A DNA stretch of 64,000 nt from Clostridium sp. AF15-31. GTDB taxonomy: Bacteria > Bacillota > Clostridia > Lachnospirales > Lachnospiraceae. A model generated the notes under the pieces. The model was not told the origin of the DNA. It ran no database searches and saw only the letters and a program-made list of their open reading frames with translations. Made by a program: the position numbers and the translations under genes. Numbering within the stretch: the stretch's first letter is position 1; each line of letters starts with the position of its first letter. Of the stretch, positions 8,577 to 17,367 are shown piece by piece. Where the stretch lies: positions 62,001 to 126,000 of the forward strand of contig NZ_QTXL01000001.1 of the NCBI RefSeq assembly GCF_003461625.1, read 5' to 3'.

Positions 8577-10049
8577 ATGTTGAATAATCGAATTATGAAG
8601 GAAAAGCCATCGAACGAGGAAATGAATACACGGTTAAAGGCTTTGCAGAAAAAGCTGGTGGCGCAGACGCTGGCTGTCCGGGAACACAAGCTTCCGGTCA
8701 TCGTTCTGGTAGAAGGCTGGGGTACTTCCGGCAAAGGCAGTCTGGTCGGACGGATCATCAACAATATCGATCCACGTTTTTACCGGGTTGCATCGCTGGA
8801 AAAGGTCAGAGAAGAGGACAGACGGAAACCATTTCTCTGGCGATTTGTAAAAGAGATACCGGAAGCCGGCAATTTTGTCTTTATGGATTCCGGCTGGATG
8901 GATCAGCTTACGCGTGAATACGCACACAAAGAATTGTCAAAAAAAGACTACGAGCTTCGAATTGCCAATGTTCGGAGATTTGAACGACAGCTGACCGATA
9001 ACGGCTATCTGGTTGTCAAATTCTTCCTGAACATCTCGAAAAAAGAACAGAAGAAACGGATCCGGACGCTTGCCGATGATCCTGCAACCAAATGGAGAGT
9101 GACCGATACCGACCTGGCACAGAACAAACATTATGACAAATACATGGACATCTTTGACAAATTCTTAGATGCTACCGATTCTTCCCGCGCGCCATGGTAT
9201 ATCATCGATGGCTGCTCCAAGAAATGGGCAGAGCTTCAGGTTCTGGAAATCCTGACCGAGGGAATCGATGTTGCCCTACAGAATCATTCACTGGCAGTTC
9301 CGATCCCGCAGAATGTATTCCCTCTTATGGACATGCCGAAGCTGTCAGATATCTCTTTACAGGACAAGACGGTATCTGATGAAGAATATTCCAAACGTCT
9401 GAAAGAATTACAGGGAAAACTTCGAGAGCTGCACAACAGCATTTACCACAAAAAGATTCCTGTCATCATTGCATACGAAGGTTGGGATGCTGCCGGAAAA
9501 GGCGGCAATATCAAGCGTGTAACAGAAGCATTAGATCCTCGCGGTTACGAAGTATTTCCGATCGCAAGTCCTCTTCCGTATGAAAAATCCCGACATTTCC
9601 TCTGGCGTTTCTTCACCAGGCTTCCACGCTCCGGTCATGTAGCCATCTTCGACCGAACCTGGTATGGCAGAGTCATGGTAGAACGGATCGAAGGATTTTG
9701 CAGTGAAAATGACTGGAAACGTGCTTACAACGAAATCAACGAATTTGAAAAAGAACTGTATGACTGGGGTGCTGTGATCATCAAATTCTGGATACAGATC
9801 GATAAAGACACCCAGCTTGAACGATTCACGCTGCGTCAGAATACACCGGAAAAACAATGGAAGATCACAGATGAGGACTGGCGGAACCGTGAAAAATGGG
9901 ATCAATACGAAACAGCCGTCAATGAAATGCTGCAAAAAACAAGCACCACCTATGCTCCATGGCACATCATCGAATCAGTCGATAAAAAATATGCCCGGTT
10001 AAAAACCCTGGAGATCATAGTTGATGCTATAGAAAAAGCTATATCTTAA
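8577..10049 (+). CDS. pap: Two-domain PPK2-family polyphosphate:AMP phosphotransferase
   Basis: A cytosolic enzyme of 490 residues made of two fused PPK2 domains, as in class II PPK2 (polyphosphate + AMP to ADP). The C-terminal copy is canonical: P-loop EGWDAAGKGG near residue 300, lid ASPLPYEKSRHFLWRF and Walker B-like FDRTWYGRVMVER. The N-terminal copy (P-loop EGWGTSGKG near residue 43) has FMDSGWMDQ where the DRTWY motif should be, so it is probably non-catalytic, as known for this class. I chose the ATG at 8577 with AGGGGG 8 nt upstream rather than the GTG at 8568. The gene ends in a 4-bp convergent overlap with the TagF-like gene. Confidence 0.88.
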   Translation: MLNNRIMKEKPSNEEMNTRLKALQKKLVAQTLAVREHKLPVIVLVEGWGTSGKGSLVGRIINNIDPRFYRVASLEKVREEDRRKPFLWRFVKEIPEAGNFVFMDSGWMDQLTREYAHKELSKKDYELRIANVRRFERQLTDNGYLVVKFFLNISKKEQKKRIRTLADDPATKWRVTDTDLAQNKHYDKYMDIFDKFLDATDSSRAPWYIIDGCSKKWAELQVLEILTEGIDVALQNHSLAVPIPQNVFPLMDMPKLSDISLQDKTVSDEEYSKRLKELQGKLRELHNSIYHKKIPVIIAYEGWDAAGKGGNIKRVTEALDPRGYEVFPIASPLPYEKSRHFLWRFFTRLPRSGHVAIFDRTWYGRVMVERIEGFCSENDWKRAYNEINEFEKELYDWGAVIIKFWIQIDKDTQLERFTLRQNTPEKQWKITDEDWRNREKWDQYETAVNEMLQKTSTTYAPWHIIESVDKKYARLKTLEIIVDAIEKAIS

Positions 10050-12805
10050 TGAATCTTTGTCTTCTGGTAGTCGATCATGACATCATAGATCCGTTCACAG
10101 TTGTCATGGTCGTCAAACCGGAAGAAATCATCGGCACGTCTGCGGTACTCCGGTTTCATCTCGCAGTTATTCTGCATATAAGAAATCAGAACATCGATCA
10201 ATTCGTCGTTGTCCTCGCAGATCTCGCCAAATCCCATCGTATCATAGTGGAAGGTTCCTTCCTCATAATGCTTCGGTATATCGTGATGGTGCAGGTAGAC
10301 CACCGGCTTACGCATATAAGCGAAATCAAACTGAACGCCGGAGAAATCTGAAACCATCAGACTGGATTCCCGGAACACCTTCTCATAATTGACACCGGAA
10401 TGTCCATGAACGGCAACCGCCGGAATGATCTCCACCGAAGGATTCTTATCAAAATCATCGATCTGCGGGCTGACGATCGGATGAAGTACATAGACGATCT
10501 TATAATTATATTTCTTTGCCGCAGCGATCAGACGCTCATCATTAATAAGGCTGTTATATACCTGATAATAGGTTGTCTCCTTAAAAAGTGGATTGTAGTC
10601 ACGGCTCACACCCTCATTCTTTGTAACCGGAACTGCTGCCTGCATCCGCCAGGTCGGGGATAACAGGATCTGCCGTTTATCTTCATTTATAAGTCCATCA
10701 TAACGCGGTACTCCGGTCAGCTTCAATGCATCATAACCCTCATAGCCGTAGATCGGCTTCGACAGATTTTCAATCTCATATTTAGATGCACAGAAATACA
10801 ACCGTGTATTATCTCTCAACCGGTTCTGCGCAACTGCAATCTTCTGGATAGACATACCATGCTGGACACAGGCTACATGGAAGTTCATCAGATCACGGAT
10901 CAGTGCCGAATTGATCGTACCGAAATCATTAAATGCGTAGACGGTAGAGTTTGACACGATCACCATATCCGCATACAAAAATGCATACCGGTGCTTGATG
11001 CTTCTCCGTTTGACCGGCTTCATACCTTCGCGTTCCAGACGTGCATAATCTTCCGATGCCCCATCTGCCAGATAATAGCATTTGATGCCATCCTTCTTGC
11101 TTCTTGCATATTTGTACATGTATTCTGCGGAGTCCCCCGCCTTATATATCTTATCAAAAAAGAGCCAGATCGGACGATGCTTTAAAACCGGCTTTGCCTT
11201 TAAGAACGCCCGGACAATGATAAACTTAATAACCTTCTTCTGTCCGGTTGCAAACATATCCCGCCATAACGTCAGTTCTCTGCCTGCGATCTTCCCATGC
11301 TTTACCGGATCAACCTTCATGATATTGGCTTCTGTCTTATACATATACAGCTTCTTATTGATCTTCCAGTAGCTGTGACGGAAACGGTCGCACAAACGGC
11401 TGAAATGAGAATCGAATTCCAGAGTGACCGGAAGATCCTCTACCGACATTCCCATCGTTTCACCATTTTCAAAGACATCCGCCCGGACTCTTGTTACATA
11501 AGCCAGTTCTGTTTCCTGTCCATATGGAAGCTCCACCCGGATCGTAAATGCCCGAAGCTTGAAGATCGACATACCAAATGCTTTTGTATGTGCATACCGC
11601 TCATTATATTCTGCCGGATAGAAGCGGTCACCGACCAGAACACCAAACTCTGCTCCATTCATCAAAAGAATAGGCGATAACCGTCCTTCAATCGTAAGCT
11701 CTGTGTGATCCTCCATATCTTTATTGTCCATAAACTGAATGTCCGCCGTCGGCTTCGTAAGCTCTCCAATCTGGATATCATTATAGCTGTAGCAGCCATC
11801 TGCAAAATCAAATTCCAGACCGGTGTCCTTATACTTTAAGATCAGCAATACCCATACCAGACAGTCTTCATTCTTCATATCCACATGGTATCCCTGATTC
11901 TCACAAATGATCGAATCATCTATATAAGAGAGCACTTCCCCAAGCCTCCACAAAAAAGCCTCGCCGTCGGTCTCTTCAAATAAATGCTTGTTCAGGTTAT
12001 CGAGATTTGCCTGGATCATATATTTTACAATGAACAGTGCATGCTGCATAACAAGCATCTGCAGGGTTTCCTGATGGATGGACATTTCCTTTAACCATTC
12101 GATCAACTGATCAACGGTATCCTTATACCATGCCCGGTCATAGATTCCTTCAAAAAAGGTCTTATCCCCTTCAAAGCTGTTTTTCAAAGTATAGTCAACA
12201 CCATCGATATAATAGAGCTTCTCATCCAGACAGGCTCTTGCCTGAACCGCAAACAGCCATTTTAATACCGGAAATGATCCCTTTACCAGAACGTCCTCCA
12301 ATGTATGCGCAGGGCTTCCGAATGTCACATTTGCATCCTGTCCGGCATTCTGTATTCCGGCAGAACTACTCTGTATTCCGGCATCTGCGATCTCCATCAA
12401 CTGATTTAACAGGCTTCCCTTAAACACCATACCGAATGGTGTAAATCCGTGCAGGAATCTTAAAATCTCCGTAGAGATCACACCATTTGTAAGCTGCTCA
12501 TAGACACCATGAAATTTCTGATCTCTGTCCAGCTTCTGCGCAAGCCAAGGCGCATGCTTTCCTTTCTCGCGATATGCGGAAAACGGTGCATACATGATTC
12601 CCTTCTTGCCGTTCCTACTCGGTCCGTATTTCTTCGGCAACAGAAAGATATCTCCGTTCCTGTGGTCATCAACAAAGGTCACGATACGCGCAAAATCCTC
12701 ATCTGAAAGGATATCGCCCTCTTCCATCAAAAGGAACATCCCCTGCTCATCAAATTTTCCATGTATACTGAAGCTGTCCGCTCCGACTACGATCCTGTTT
12801 ACCAA
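10046..12805 (-). CDS. CDP-glycerol:poly(glycerophosphate) glycerophosphotransferase (TagF-like)
   Basis: A 919-residue protein. The C-terminal about 380 residues form a CDP-glycerol glycerophosphotransferase (GT-B fold) domain: WLFFDKIYKAGDSAEYMYKY, then SNSTVYAF, VQHGMS, LLSPTWR, YVLHPIV and SDFSGVQFDFAYMRKPVVYL, with the catalytic/CDP-binding His and Ser-Asp. The N-terminal about 500 residues are a long accessory region with no family I recognise. It would polymerise glycerol-phosphate chains of wall or lipoteichoic-type polymers at the inner membrane face. TTG start at 12805 with AGGAGG 9 nt upstream. Upstream neighbours, an NAD-dependent epimerase and LicD, suggest a cell-surface glycopolymer cluster. 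Confidence 0.85.
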   Translation of the reverse strand: MVNRIVVGADSFSIHGKFDEQGMFLLMEEGDILSDEDFARIVTFVDDHRNGDIFLLPKKYGPSRNGKKGIMYAPFSAYREKGKHAPWLAQKLDRDQKFHGVYEQLTNGVISTEILRFLHGFTPFGMVFKGSLLNQLMEIADAGIQSSSAGIQNAGQDANVTFGSPAHTLEDVLVKGSFPVLKWLFAVQARACLDEKLYYIDGVDYTLKNSFEGDKTFFEGIYDRAWYKDTVDQLIEWLKEMSIHQETLQMLVMQHALFIVKYMIQANLDNLNKHLFEETDGEAFLWRLGEVLSYIDDSIICENQGYHVDMKNEDCLVWVLLILKYKDTGLEFDFADGCYSYNDIQIGELTKPTADIQFMDNKDMEDHTELTIEGRLSPILLMNGAEFGVLVGDRFYPAEYNERYAHTKAFGMSIFKLRAFTIRVELPYGQETELAYVTRVRADVFENGETMGMSVEDLPVTLEFDSHFSRLCDRFRHSYWKINKKLYMYKTEANIMKVDPVKHGKIAGRELTLWRDMFATGQKKVIKFIIVRAFLKAKPVLKHRPIWLFFDKIYKAGDSAEYMYKYARSKKDGIKCYYLADGASEDYARLEREGMKPVKRRSIKHRYAFLYADMVIVSNSTVYAFNDFGTINSALIRDLMNFHVACVQHGMSIQKIAVAQNRLRDNTRLYFCASKYEIENLSKPIYGYEGYDALKLTGVPRYDGLINEDKRQILLSPTWRMQAAVPVTKNEGVSRDYNPLFKETTYYQVYNSLINDERLIAAAKKYNYKIVYVLHPIVSPQIDDFDKNPSVEIIPAVAVHGHSGVNYEKVFRESSLMVSDFSGVQFDFAYMRKPVVYLHHHDIPKHYEEGTFHYDTMGFGEICEDNDELIDVLISYMQNNCEMKPEYRRRADDFFRFDDHDNCERIYDVMIDYQKTKIH

Positions 12806-12920
12806 CTGCCACGTCCTCCTGTTTTCTTTATCTCAGACTTTCCTGTAATGCAAATAACTGCTGCTACCATAGAACAGATCGTCCCCTGCAGAAGCAGTTT
12901 CTGCTTATTTCTTCCAATCT

Positions 12921-14009
12921 TTATCTTGTATACTCCATGCTCTTCATCATGCGGGTATACATTTCCTCCAGACCGATCACCGGCTTCCAGCCAAGTGCCT
13001 GAAGTTTATCTGAATTCAAGCGCATATTTACATCCGGTGCATAGCCAAATGTCATGGCGCTTTCCGGTATGTCAAATACAACCTTGATCTCATTATTTGC
13101 CAGTTTCTCTGCAACCATCTTTGCCATATCTCCGATCGTGATATGTGCTTCCGGATGCGCTACGGTATAGGCTTCACCATCATTTCCCTTTACAAGAAGG
13201 AGCAGAATACCCATAACGGCATCTCTGGTATAGCAGTAGTTACCAACGGATTTTCCGGCTGTGTGCAGAACAATATCCGTCTTATTCATAGCAGCCTTTG
13301 CGAACTGTGCAAATACACGATTCTCTTCATAGCTGATACCTGCGCCAAATGTCTGTGACAGTCTTGCAATACGAACCGGCAGCTTATACTCACTTGCGTA
13401 AGAAGAACACATACATTCGCAGAGACGTTTGCCCTCCGGATAACAGCTTCTTGGATTGTGAATATCAATGTATCCCAGATCATCTTCTTTTACATATGGC
13501 TTTTCAGGATCCGGTGCACCAAATGCTTCCATCGATGATATATATACAACACCCTCGGACTGCTTCTCCTTACCAAGGTCTAACATATTCTTTGTACCAT
13601 TTACCGCAGTCATGATCGTCTCCACCGGATAGTCCACAAAGAACTTGGATGCTGTAGGGCTTGCTGCATGTATGATGTAGTTGATCTGTACTTCCGAGAT
13701 CTTCTTGCCATTTGACAGGGTTACAGTCTCATCGGTAACCGGATTTCCAACATCGCCGATCACATACACCAGCTTATCCTTTGCAAATTCATCATAGATC
13801 TTGTCTGCCTTTTCTGCATTTCTGACAAATGCATAGATCGTGATATCAGCATTCTTAACCTCGTTCATCTTAAGCAGTGCCTTTACGATCTGTGAACCAA
13901 CCAGTCCGGTTGCTCCTGTGATCAGGATGGATTTGCCGTATAATTTCTCATAATCTCCACCTGCATTTGCAATATACAACAGGTCCTCTTCTAAAATCTT
14001 ATCTTTCAT
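12921..14009 (-). CDS. NAD-dependent epimerase/dehydratase (extended SDR)
   Basis: A 362-residue extended short-chain dehydrogenase. The N-terminal Rossmann motif ITGATGLVGSQIV (GxxGxxG) lies at residues 31-43, the HAASPT segment near 113, and the catalytic YxxxK appears as SCYPEGKRLCE near 188-198. C-terminal pieces (YCYTRDAVMGI, LNSDKLQALGWKP) match nucleotide-sugar 4,6-dehydratases and UDP-glucuronate decarboxylases. The exact sugar substrate cannot be read. It is oriented with LicD upstream and the TagF-like gene downstream, consistent with nucleotide-sugar supply for a decorated surface polymer. Confidence 0.85.
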   Translation of the reverse strand: MKDKILEEDLLYIANAGGDYEKLYGKSILITGATGLVGSQIVKALLKMNEVKNADITIYAFVRNAEKADKIYDEFAKDKLVYVIGDVGNPVTDETVTLSNGKKISEVQINYIIHAASPTASKFFVDYPVETIMTAVNGTKNMLDLGKEKQSEGVVYISSMEAFGAPDPEKPYVKEDDLGYIDIHNPRSCYPEGKRLCECMCSSYASEYKLPVRIARLSQTFGAGISYEENRVFAQFAKAAMNKTDIVLHTAGKSVGNYCYTRDAVMGILLLLVKGNDGEAYTVAHPEAHITIGDMAKMVAEKLANNEIKVVFDIPESAMTFGYAPDVNMRLNSDKLQALGWKPVIGLEEMYTRMMKSMEYTR

Positions 14010-14120
14010 TTTTATTTCCTCCTGAATGATTTTTATTTATTTTCGTCTTGATATGGAAAACACTTGTACTATTCATGTTGTCCACCGTTTACTCTGTTCC
14101 TTATACAAATATCTATATGC

Positions 14121-14933
14121 TTACTCTACCTGATACATTTTGATAATGTGAGCTTTCCGGTCTTCTTCTGGCGGAAGCTTCATATAGTCGCCGTAAAGGG
14201 ATGTCAGGTAATAGTCTGTACAACCCGGTGCGATCAGCTCTCTGCCGCCAAATGTCACCTTTGTTGGTTTTACATATTCTTCCCTTGGCATCTTCTCCTG
14301 CGGGCCGTAGCCACAGGCAATGCCGCCAACATATTTGCATGATTCAAAATCATATTGTGTACATAACCGGATCAGCTTCTTCACTGTCCGCTTCTTGCCC
14401 CATATCAAATGCGCAAATGGTTTCAGGATCGGCTTCACGATCTTCTTGACCAGATTACCGCCCCGGCCGGTCTTCATCTTCAGATATTGGATGATGCGGC
14501 GATACCAATGTGCCTTTTTATAGATCCGTTCAATCTCGGCATCATCATCCGGTAGTCCGTCCATCGGGAAAATATCCATCCATAGATAAATGTCGTATTT
14601 GTCTTTCGTATAATATTTGTCCAGCCTTGTCCTCGTATCCGCAAGCTTCGTATATGGCTCATCCAGATTGCCAAGGCTTGTTGACAGGAACTTATGCTCC
14701 GGCAGAAACGGCTGCTCTTTGATCACTTCCTGTAATCTCTCATAATCCGGTCGTGGCATCAGAATGTCGATATCATCATCCCACGGAATAAAATCCTGAT
14801 GTCTGACTGCTCCAAGCAGCGTGCCGCCGCACAGATAATACCGCAGCCCATGCTTCTCACACAGATCATGGAACATGAACACCATTGTTTTCTCACGCTC
14901 ATGGATATCCTCAAGCGTCAATAATTTTCTCAC
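14121..14933 (-). CDS. LicD-family phosphotransferase
   Basis: A 270-residue LicD protein. The hallmark YLCGGTLLGAVRHQ followed by FIPWDDDIDILM occurs at residues 34-61, with the Asp cluster presumed to bind metal and nucleotide. These enzymes have a nucleotidyltransferase-like fold and transfer phosphocholine or similar groups from a CDP-linked donor onto cell-surface glycopolymers. The middle is very basic (residues 165-195, GGNLVKKIVKPILK), which may seat it on the membrane. Its position upstream of the epimerase and TagF-like genes supports polymer decoration. Phosphocholine itself is not proven, since licA/licC-like genes are not in view. Confidence 0.88.
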   Translation of the reverse strand: MRKLLTLEDIHEREKTMVFMFHDLCEKHGLRYYLCGGTLLGAVRHQDFIPWDDDIDILMPRPDYERLQEVIKEQPFLPEHKFLSTSLGNLDEPYTKLADTRTRLDKYYTKDKYDIYLWMDIFPMDGLPDDDAEIERIYKKAHWYRRIIQYLKMKTGRGGNLVKKIVKPILKPFAHLIWGKKRTVKKLIRLCTQYDFESCKYVGGIACGYGPQEKMPREEYVKPTKVTFGGRELIAPGCTDYYLTSLYGDYMKLPPEEDRKAHIIKMYQVE

Positions 14934-15053
14934 GTTTTCGTCTCCTCTTTTATGGTATATGCCTGCATTTGCCTTCTATATACCCTTAATATCCTTATGA
15001 ATACCCATTAAAAGTCTCCTTATAATATCAAAAGGGCCTCTGTCTGATCTCCC

Positions 15054-15779
15054 TTACAATGTCAGGAGCTCTTCCGGGCGGCTAATGATATATTCCGCGC
15101 CGGCTTTTTCAAATTCCTCACGGTTTCCATATCCATACAGAACACCGACCGTATCAATTCCGCAGGCATGTCCACCATCAATGTCAAACATCCGGTCACC
15201 GATCATCACGGCATCCTTTTCATGTATCTGTGTCTTAACCTCTGGCTTGGAATCGTCCATCATGACTGCCTCTTCCCGGTCTGCCTGTGGCATATCCGTA
15301 CCTTCCGCATCGGCTTCCTTCAACCGCTTCAGGCACTCTGCGATCAGCACCTGCTTGTCCGAGCCGGTTCCATCCGGGTTGCTTCCTACCACAACATCAA
15401 AATACTTTGCAAGGTCGAATTTCTCAAGTATCTTTTCCGTCGGTGCTGTAGGCTTGGATGTCGCCACTCCAATCTTTGCGCCTCTTTCTTTTAAGGCTTT
15501 GAGTGTCTCTGGGATTCCACCATAGATAGATGTCTCATATAGACCTGTCACATTGTATCGTTCTCTGTACTTCGCTACCAGCCAGAGTGCCTGATCGTGG
15601 TCAACATGACATTTGGATGTAAAGGAATCGTACAACGATGGTCCGATAAATGTCTTTAACACTTTCTCCGATGGCTCCGGCAGTCCGGCTGCATCCAGAG
15701 CATAGCGGATGCAGTTGAGAATGCCCGGCTCGGACTGGCTTATTGTGCCGTCCAGGTCAAATAAATAGTATTTATACAT
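15054..15779 (-). CDS. HAD-superfamily phosphatase, phosphoglycolate phosphatase-like
   Basis: About 241 residues. Motif I FDLDGTISQSE gives the nucleophile Asp and general acid Asp at residues 7 and 9. Motif II is ATSKPT, motif III a lysine in the cap-distal region, motif IV MIGDRMFDIDGG. The helical cap lies between motifs I and II. An insertion of about 25 residues rich in Asp/Glu (KEADAEGTDMPQADREE) precedes motif IV, which is unusual. I prefer the ATG at 15779 because GAAAGG precedes it; a TTG 24 nt upstream lacks one. Likely substrates are small phosphate esters; the true one is unknown. Confidence 0.8.
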   Translation of the reverse strand: MYKYYLFDLDGTISQSEPGILNCIRYALDAAGLPEPSEKVLKTFIGPSLYDSFTSKCHVDHDQALWLVAKYRERYNVTGLYETSIYGGIPETLKALKERGAKIGVATSKPTAPTEKILEKFDLAKYFDVVVGSNPDGTGSDKQVLIAECLKRLKEADAEGTDMPQADREEAVMMDDSKPEVKTQIHEKDAVMIGDRMFDIDGGHACGIDTVGVLYGYGNREEFEKAGAEYIISRPEELLTL

Positions 15780-16008
15780 AGTGTTGCCTTTCTGTCCGTT
15801 CAAAATTCACGCCACCATTGTAGCATAGATCCTTTTTTCTCTCAACAACATTGATGTAATCTTGGGTTATGGGGGGATAAACAGCAAAAATTACCGAAAG
15901 TTACATCCAGACATACCATTTGTTACATTGGCAGTCTTTTTCCTCTTTTTTCTGCTATGCTGTTCCTGTCGACAAAACAGGCGCCGGAAATCATGAGGAA
16001 TAAAATCT

Positions 16009-17118
16009 ATGTATAACCAAAATAATAATAACACCATCCACCAGCTCTTTCCTACTCGCACGGAACAGGAATGTCTCGCTGAGCTTCGGAAGCATCCGCG
16101 AAGCTACTTTGCTTATCAGAACATGTCGCCAGAATGGAAGAACCGCTTTCTGGGGTTTATGGAGGGTAAGAAAACTCTGCCTTTAACTTATGATCCATTT
16201 TTCAAGAAGCTGTTCAACCCGGACATCTATCCGGAACGGCTATCCAGTCTGATCAGCAGTATCATCGGCACAAAGGTAACAGTTCAGTGTATCCTGTCAA
16301 ATGAAGACAGCATGCTGCCGTCCACCTCGCTCCTGCTTCTGGATATCCTTGTCCAGTTGGAAGATGGCTCGATCGCAAATGTCGAGATCCAGAAAATTCC
16401 ATACGCTTTTCCGGGAGAACGTATGTCCTGCTACTCCTCCGATCTCATGCTGCGTCAGTATACAAGAGTGAAAAGCCTGAAAGGAAACGCCTTTACCTAC
16501 AAGGATCTGAAAACGGTTTACACGATCGTGATATATGAAAAAAGTCCGGATGCATGTCTGACTGATGCATTATCCGATATCTACCTGCACCACGGCAGAA
16601 CTGTTTTTGATACCGGAATCGAACTGAAGCTTTTACAGGAATTCTATGTGGTTGCCCTTGACGTTTTCTGTGAAAGTAAGTATGCTAAAGATATCAATGA
16701 ACTTAATGCATGGCTGTCATTACTGACTGCACAGTCGGTCGACGACCTTGCTGCACTGGTATCTGACTATCCATGGATAGAAGCTATCTGCAAGGATATG
16801 TCTGAATATATGTATGATCCGGAGGAGGTGATCACCATGTTTTCAGAAGCACTTCGAATGTTAGATGAGAATACGGTTCACTATATGATCGATGAACTAC
16901 AAAAGGAACGGGATGAAGCGGTAGCGGCTCTGTCTGAAAAGGACTCCGTGATATCCGAAAAAGATGCGGCTCTCTCTGAAAAGGACTCCCTAATATCCGA
17001 GAAAGACTCTCTGATATCCGAAAAGGATGCCGAGATTGCGGCTGTTCTTTCTGAGAAGAACGCAATGATTTCTGAGATCGCGGCTTTAAAAGCACAGCTT
17101 GCCGCCCTCAATAAATAA
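16009..17118 (+). CDS. Rpn-family PD-(D/E)XK nuclease/transposase-like protein with repeat tail
   Basis: A 369-residue protein. The first about 290 residues match the Rpn / PD-(D/E)XK family transposase domain: LTYDPFFKKLFN, the core LLLDILVQLEDGS, NVEIQ (the D...ExQ nuclease signature) and YSSDLMLRQY. Related proteins promote recA-independent recombination or work as phage-related or DNA-spreading nucleases. The tail (residues 300-369) is a perfect-looking heptad series on the theme SEKDSLI, predicted coiled coil. GAGG precedes the ATG by about 10 nt. A strong terminator follows. It stands alone as an accessory gene. Confidence 0.8.
   Translation: MYNQNNNNTIHQLFPTRTEQECLAELRKHPRSYFAYQNMSPEWKNRFLGFMEGKKTLPLTYDPFFKKLFNPDIYPERLSSLISSIIGTKVTVQCILSNEDSMLPSTSLLLLDILVQLEDGSIANVEIQKIPYAFPGERMSCYSSDLMLRQYTRVKSLKGNAFTYKDLKTVYTIVIYEKSPDACLTDALSDIYLHHGRTVFDTGIELKLLQEFYVVALDVFCESKYAKDINELNAWLSLLTAQSVDDLAALVSDYPWIEAICKDMSEYMYDPEEVITMFSEALRMLDENTVHYMIDELQKERDEAVAALSEKDSVISEKDAALSEKDSLISEKDSLISEKDAEIAAVLSEKNAMISEIAALKAQLAALNK
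16918..17040 (+). repeat. 21-bp tandem repeats encoding a heptad coiled coil
   Basis: In-frame units of about 21 bp (variants of TCTGAAAAGGACTCC plus six bases) repeat at least five times and encode SEKDxxI heptads. Near-identical units in tandem favour slippage, so the tail length may vary between strains. Confidence 0.7.
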
Positions 17119-17149
17119 ACTATTTTATAACAATAACACATAAAGTAAA

Positions 17150-17210
17150 AACGCCTGCTGGCTGTATCCATGGAATATACGATATTCCTTAGGTACAACC
17201 AGCAGGCGTT
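17150..17210 (+). terminator. Strong hairpin terminator after the Rpn-like gene
   Basis: AACGCCTGCTGGCTGTA pairs with TACAACCAGCAGGCGTT with one mismatch, followed by ATTCTTTAAA and preceded by an A-run. It can work in both directions; here it ends the Rpn-like transcript before the OPT transporter gene. Confidence 0.7.
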
Positions 17211-17367
17211 ATTCTTTAAACACATCCTACCTGTTTCCTTCTATTTTATTATTTCAGCTTCCATGTCTTGACATATCTGATGAAGCTCTTTTTTCAGATT
17301 TTCTGTGTATGTTTCTGCCAGACTCTGTACATACTAGTGGCATAAAACTATGATTTGAGGGTTGTAT

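Noticed and set aside
8405..8764. Minus-strand ORF of 119 codons across the palindrome and pap start
   Set aside because: It is antisense to pap, lacks a family match and reads through the palindrome arms.
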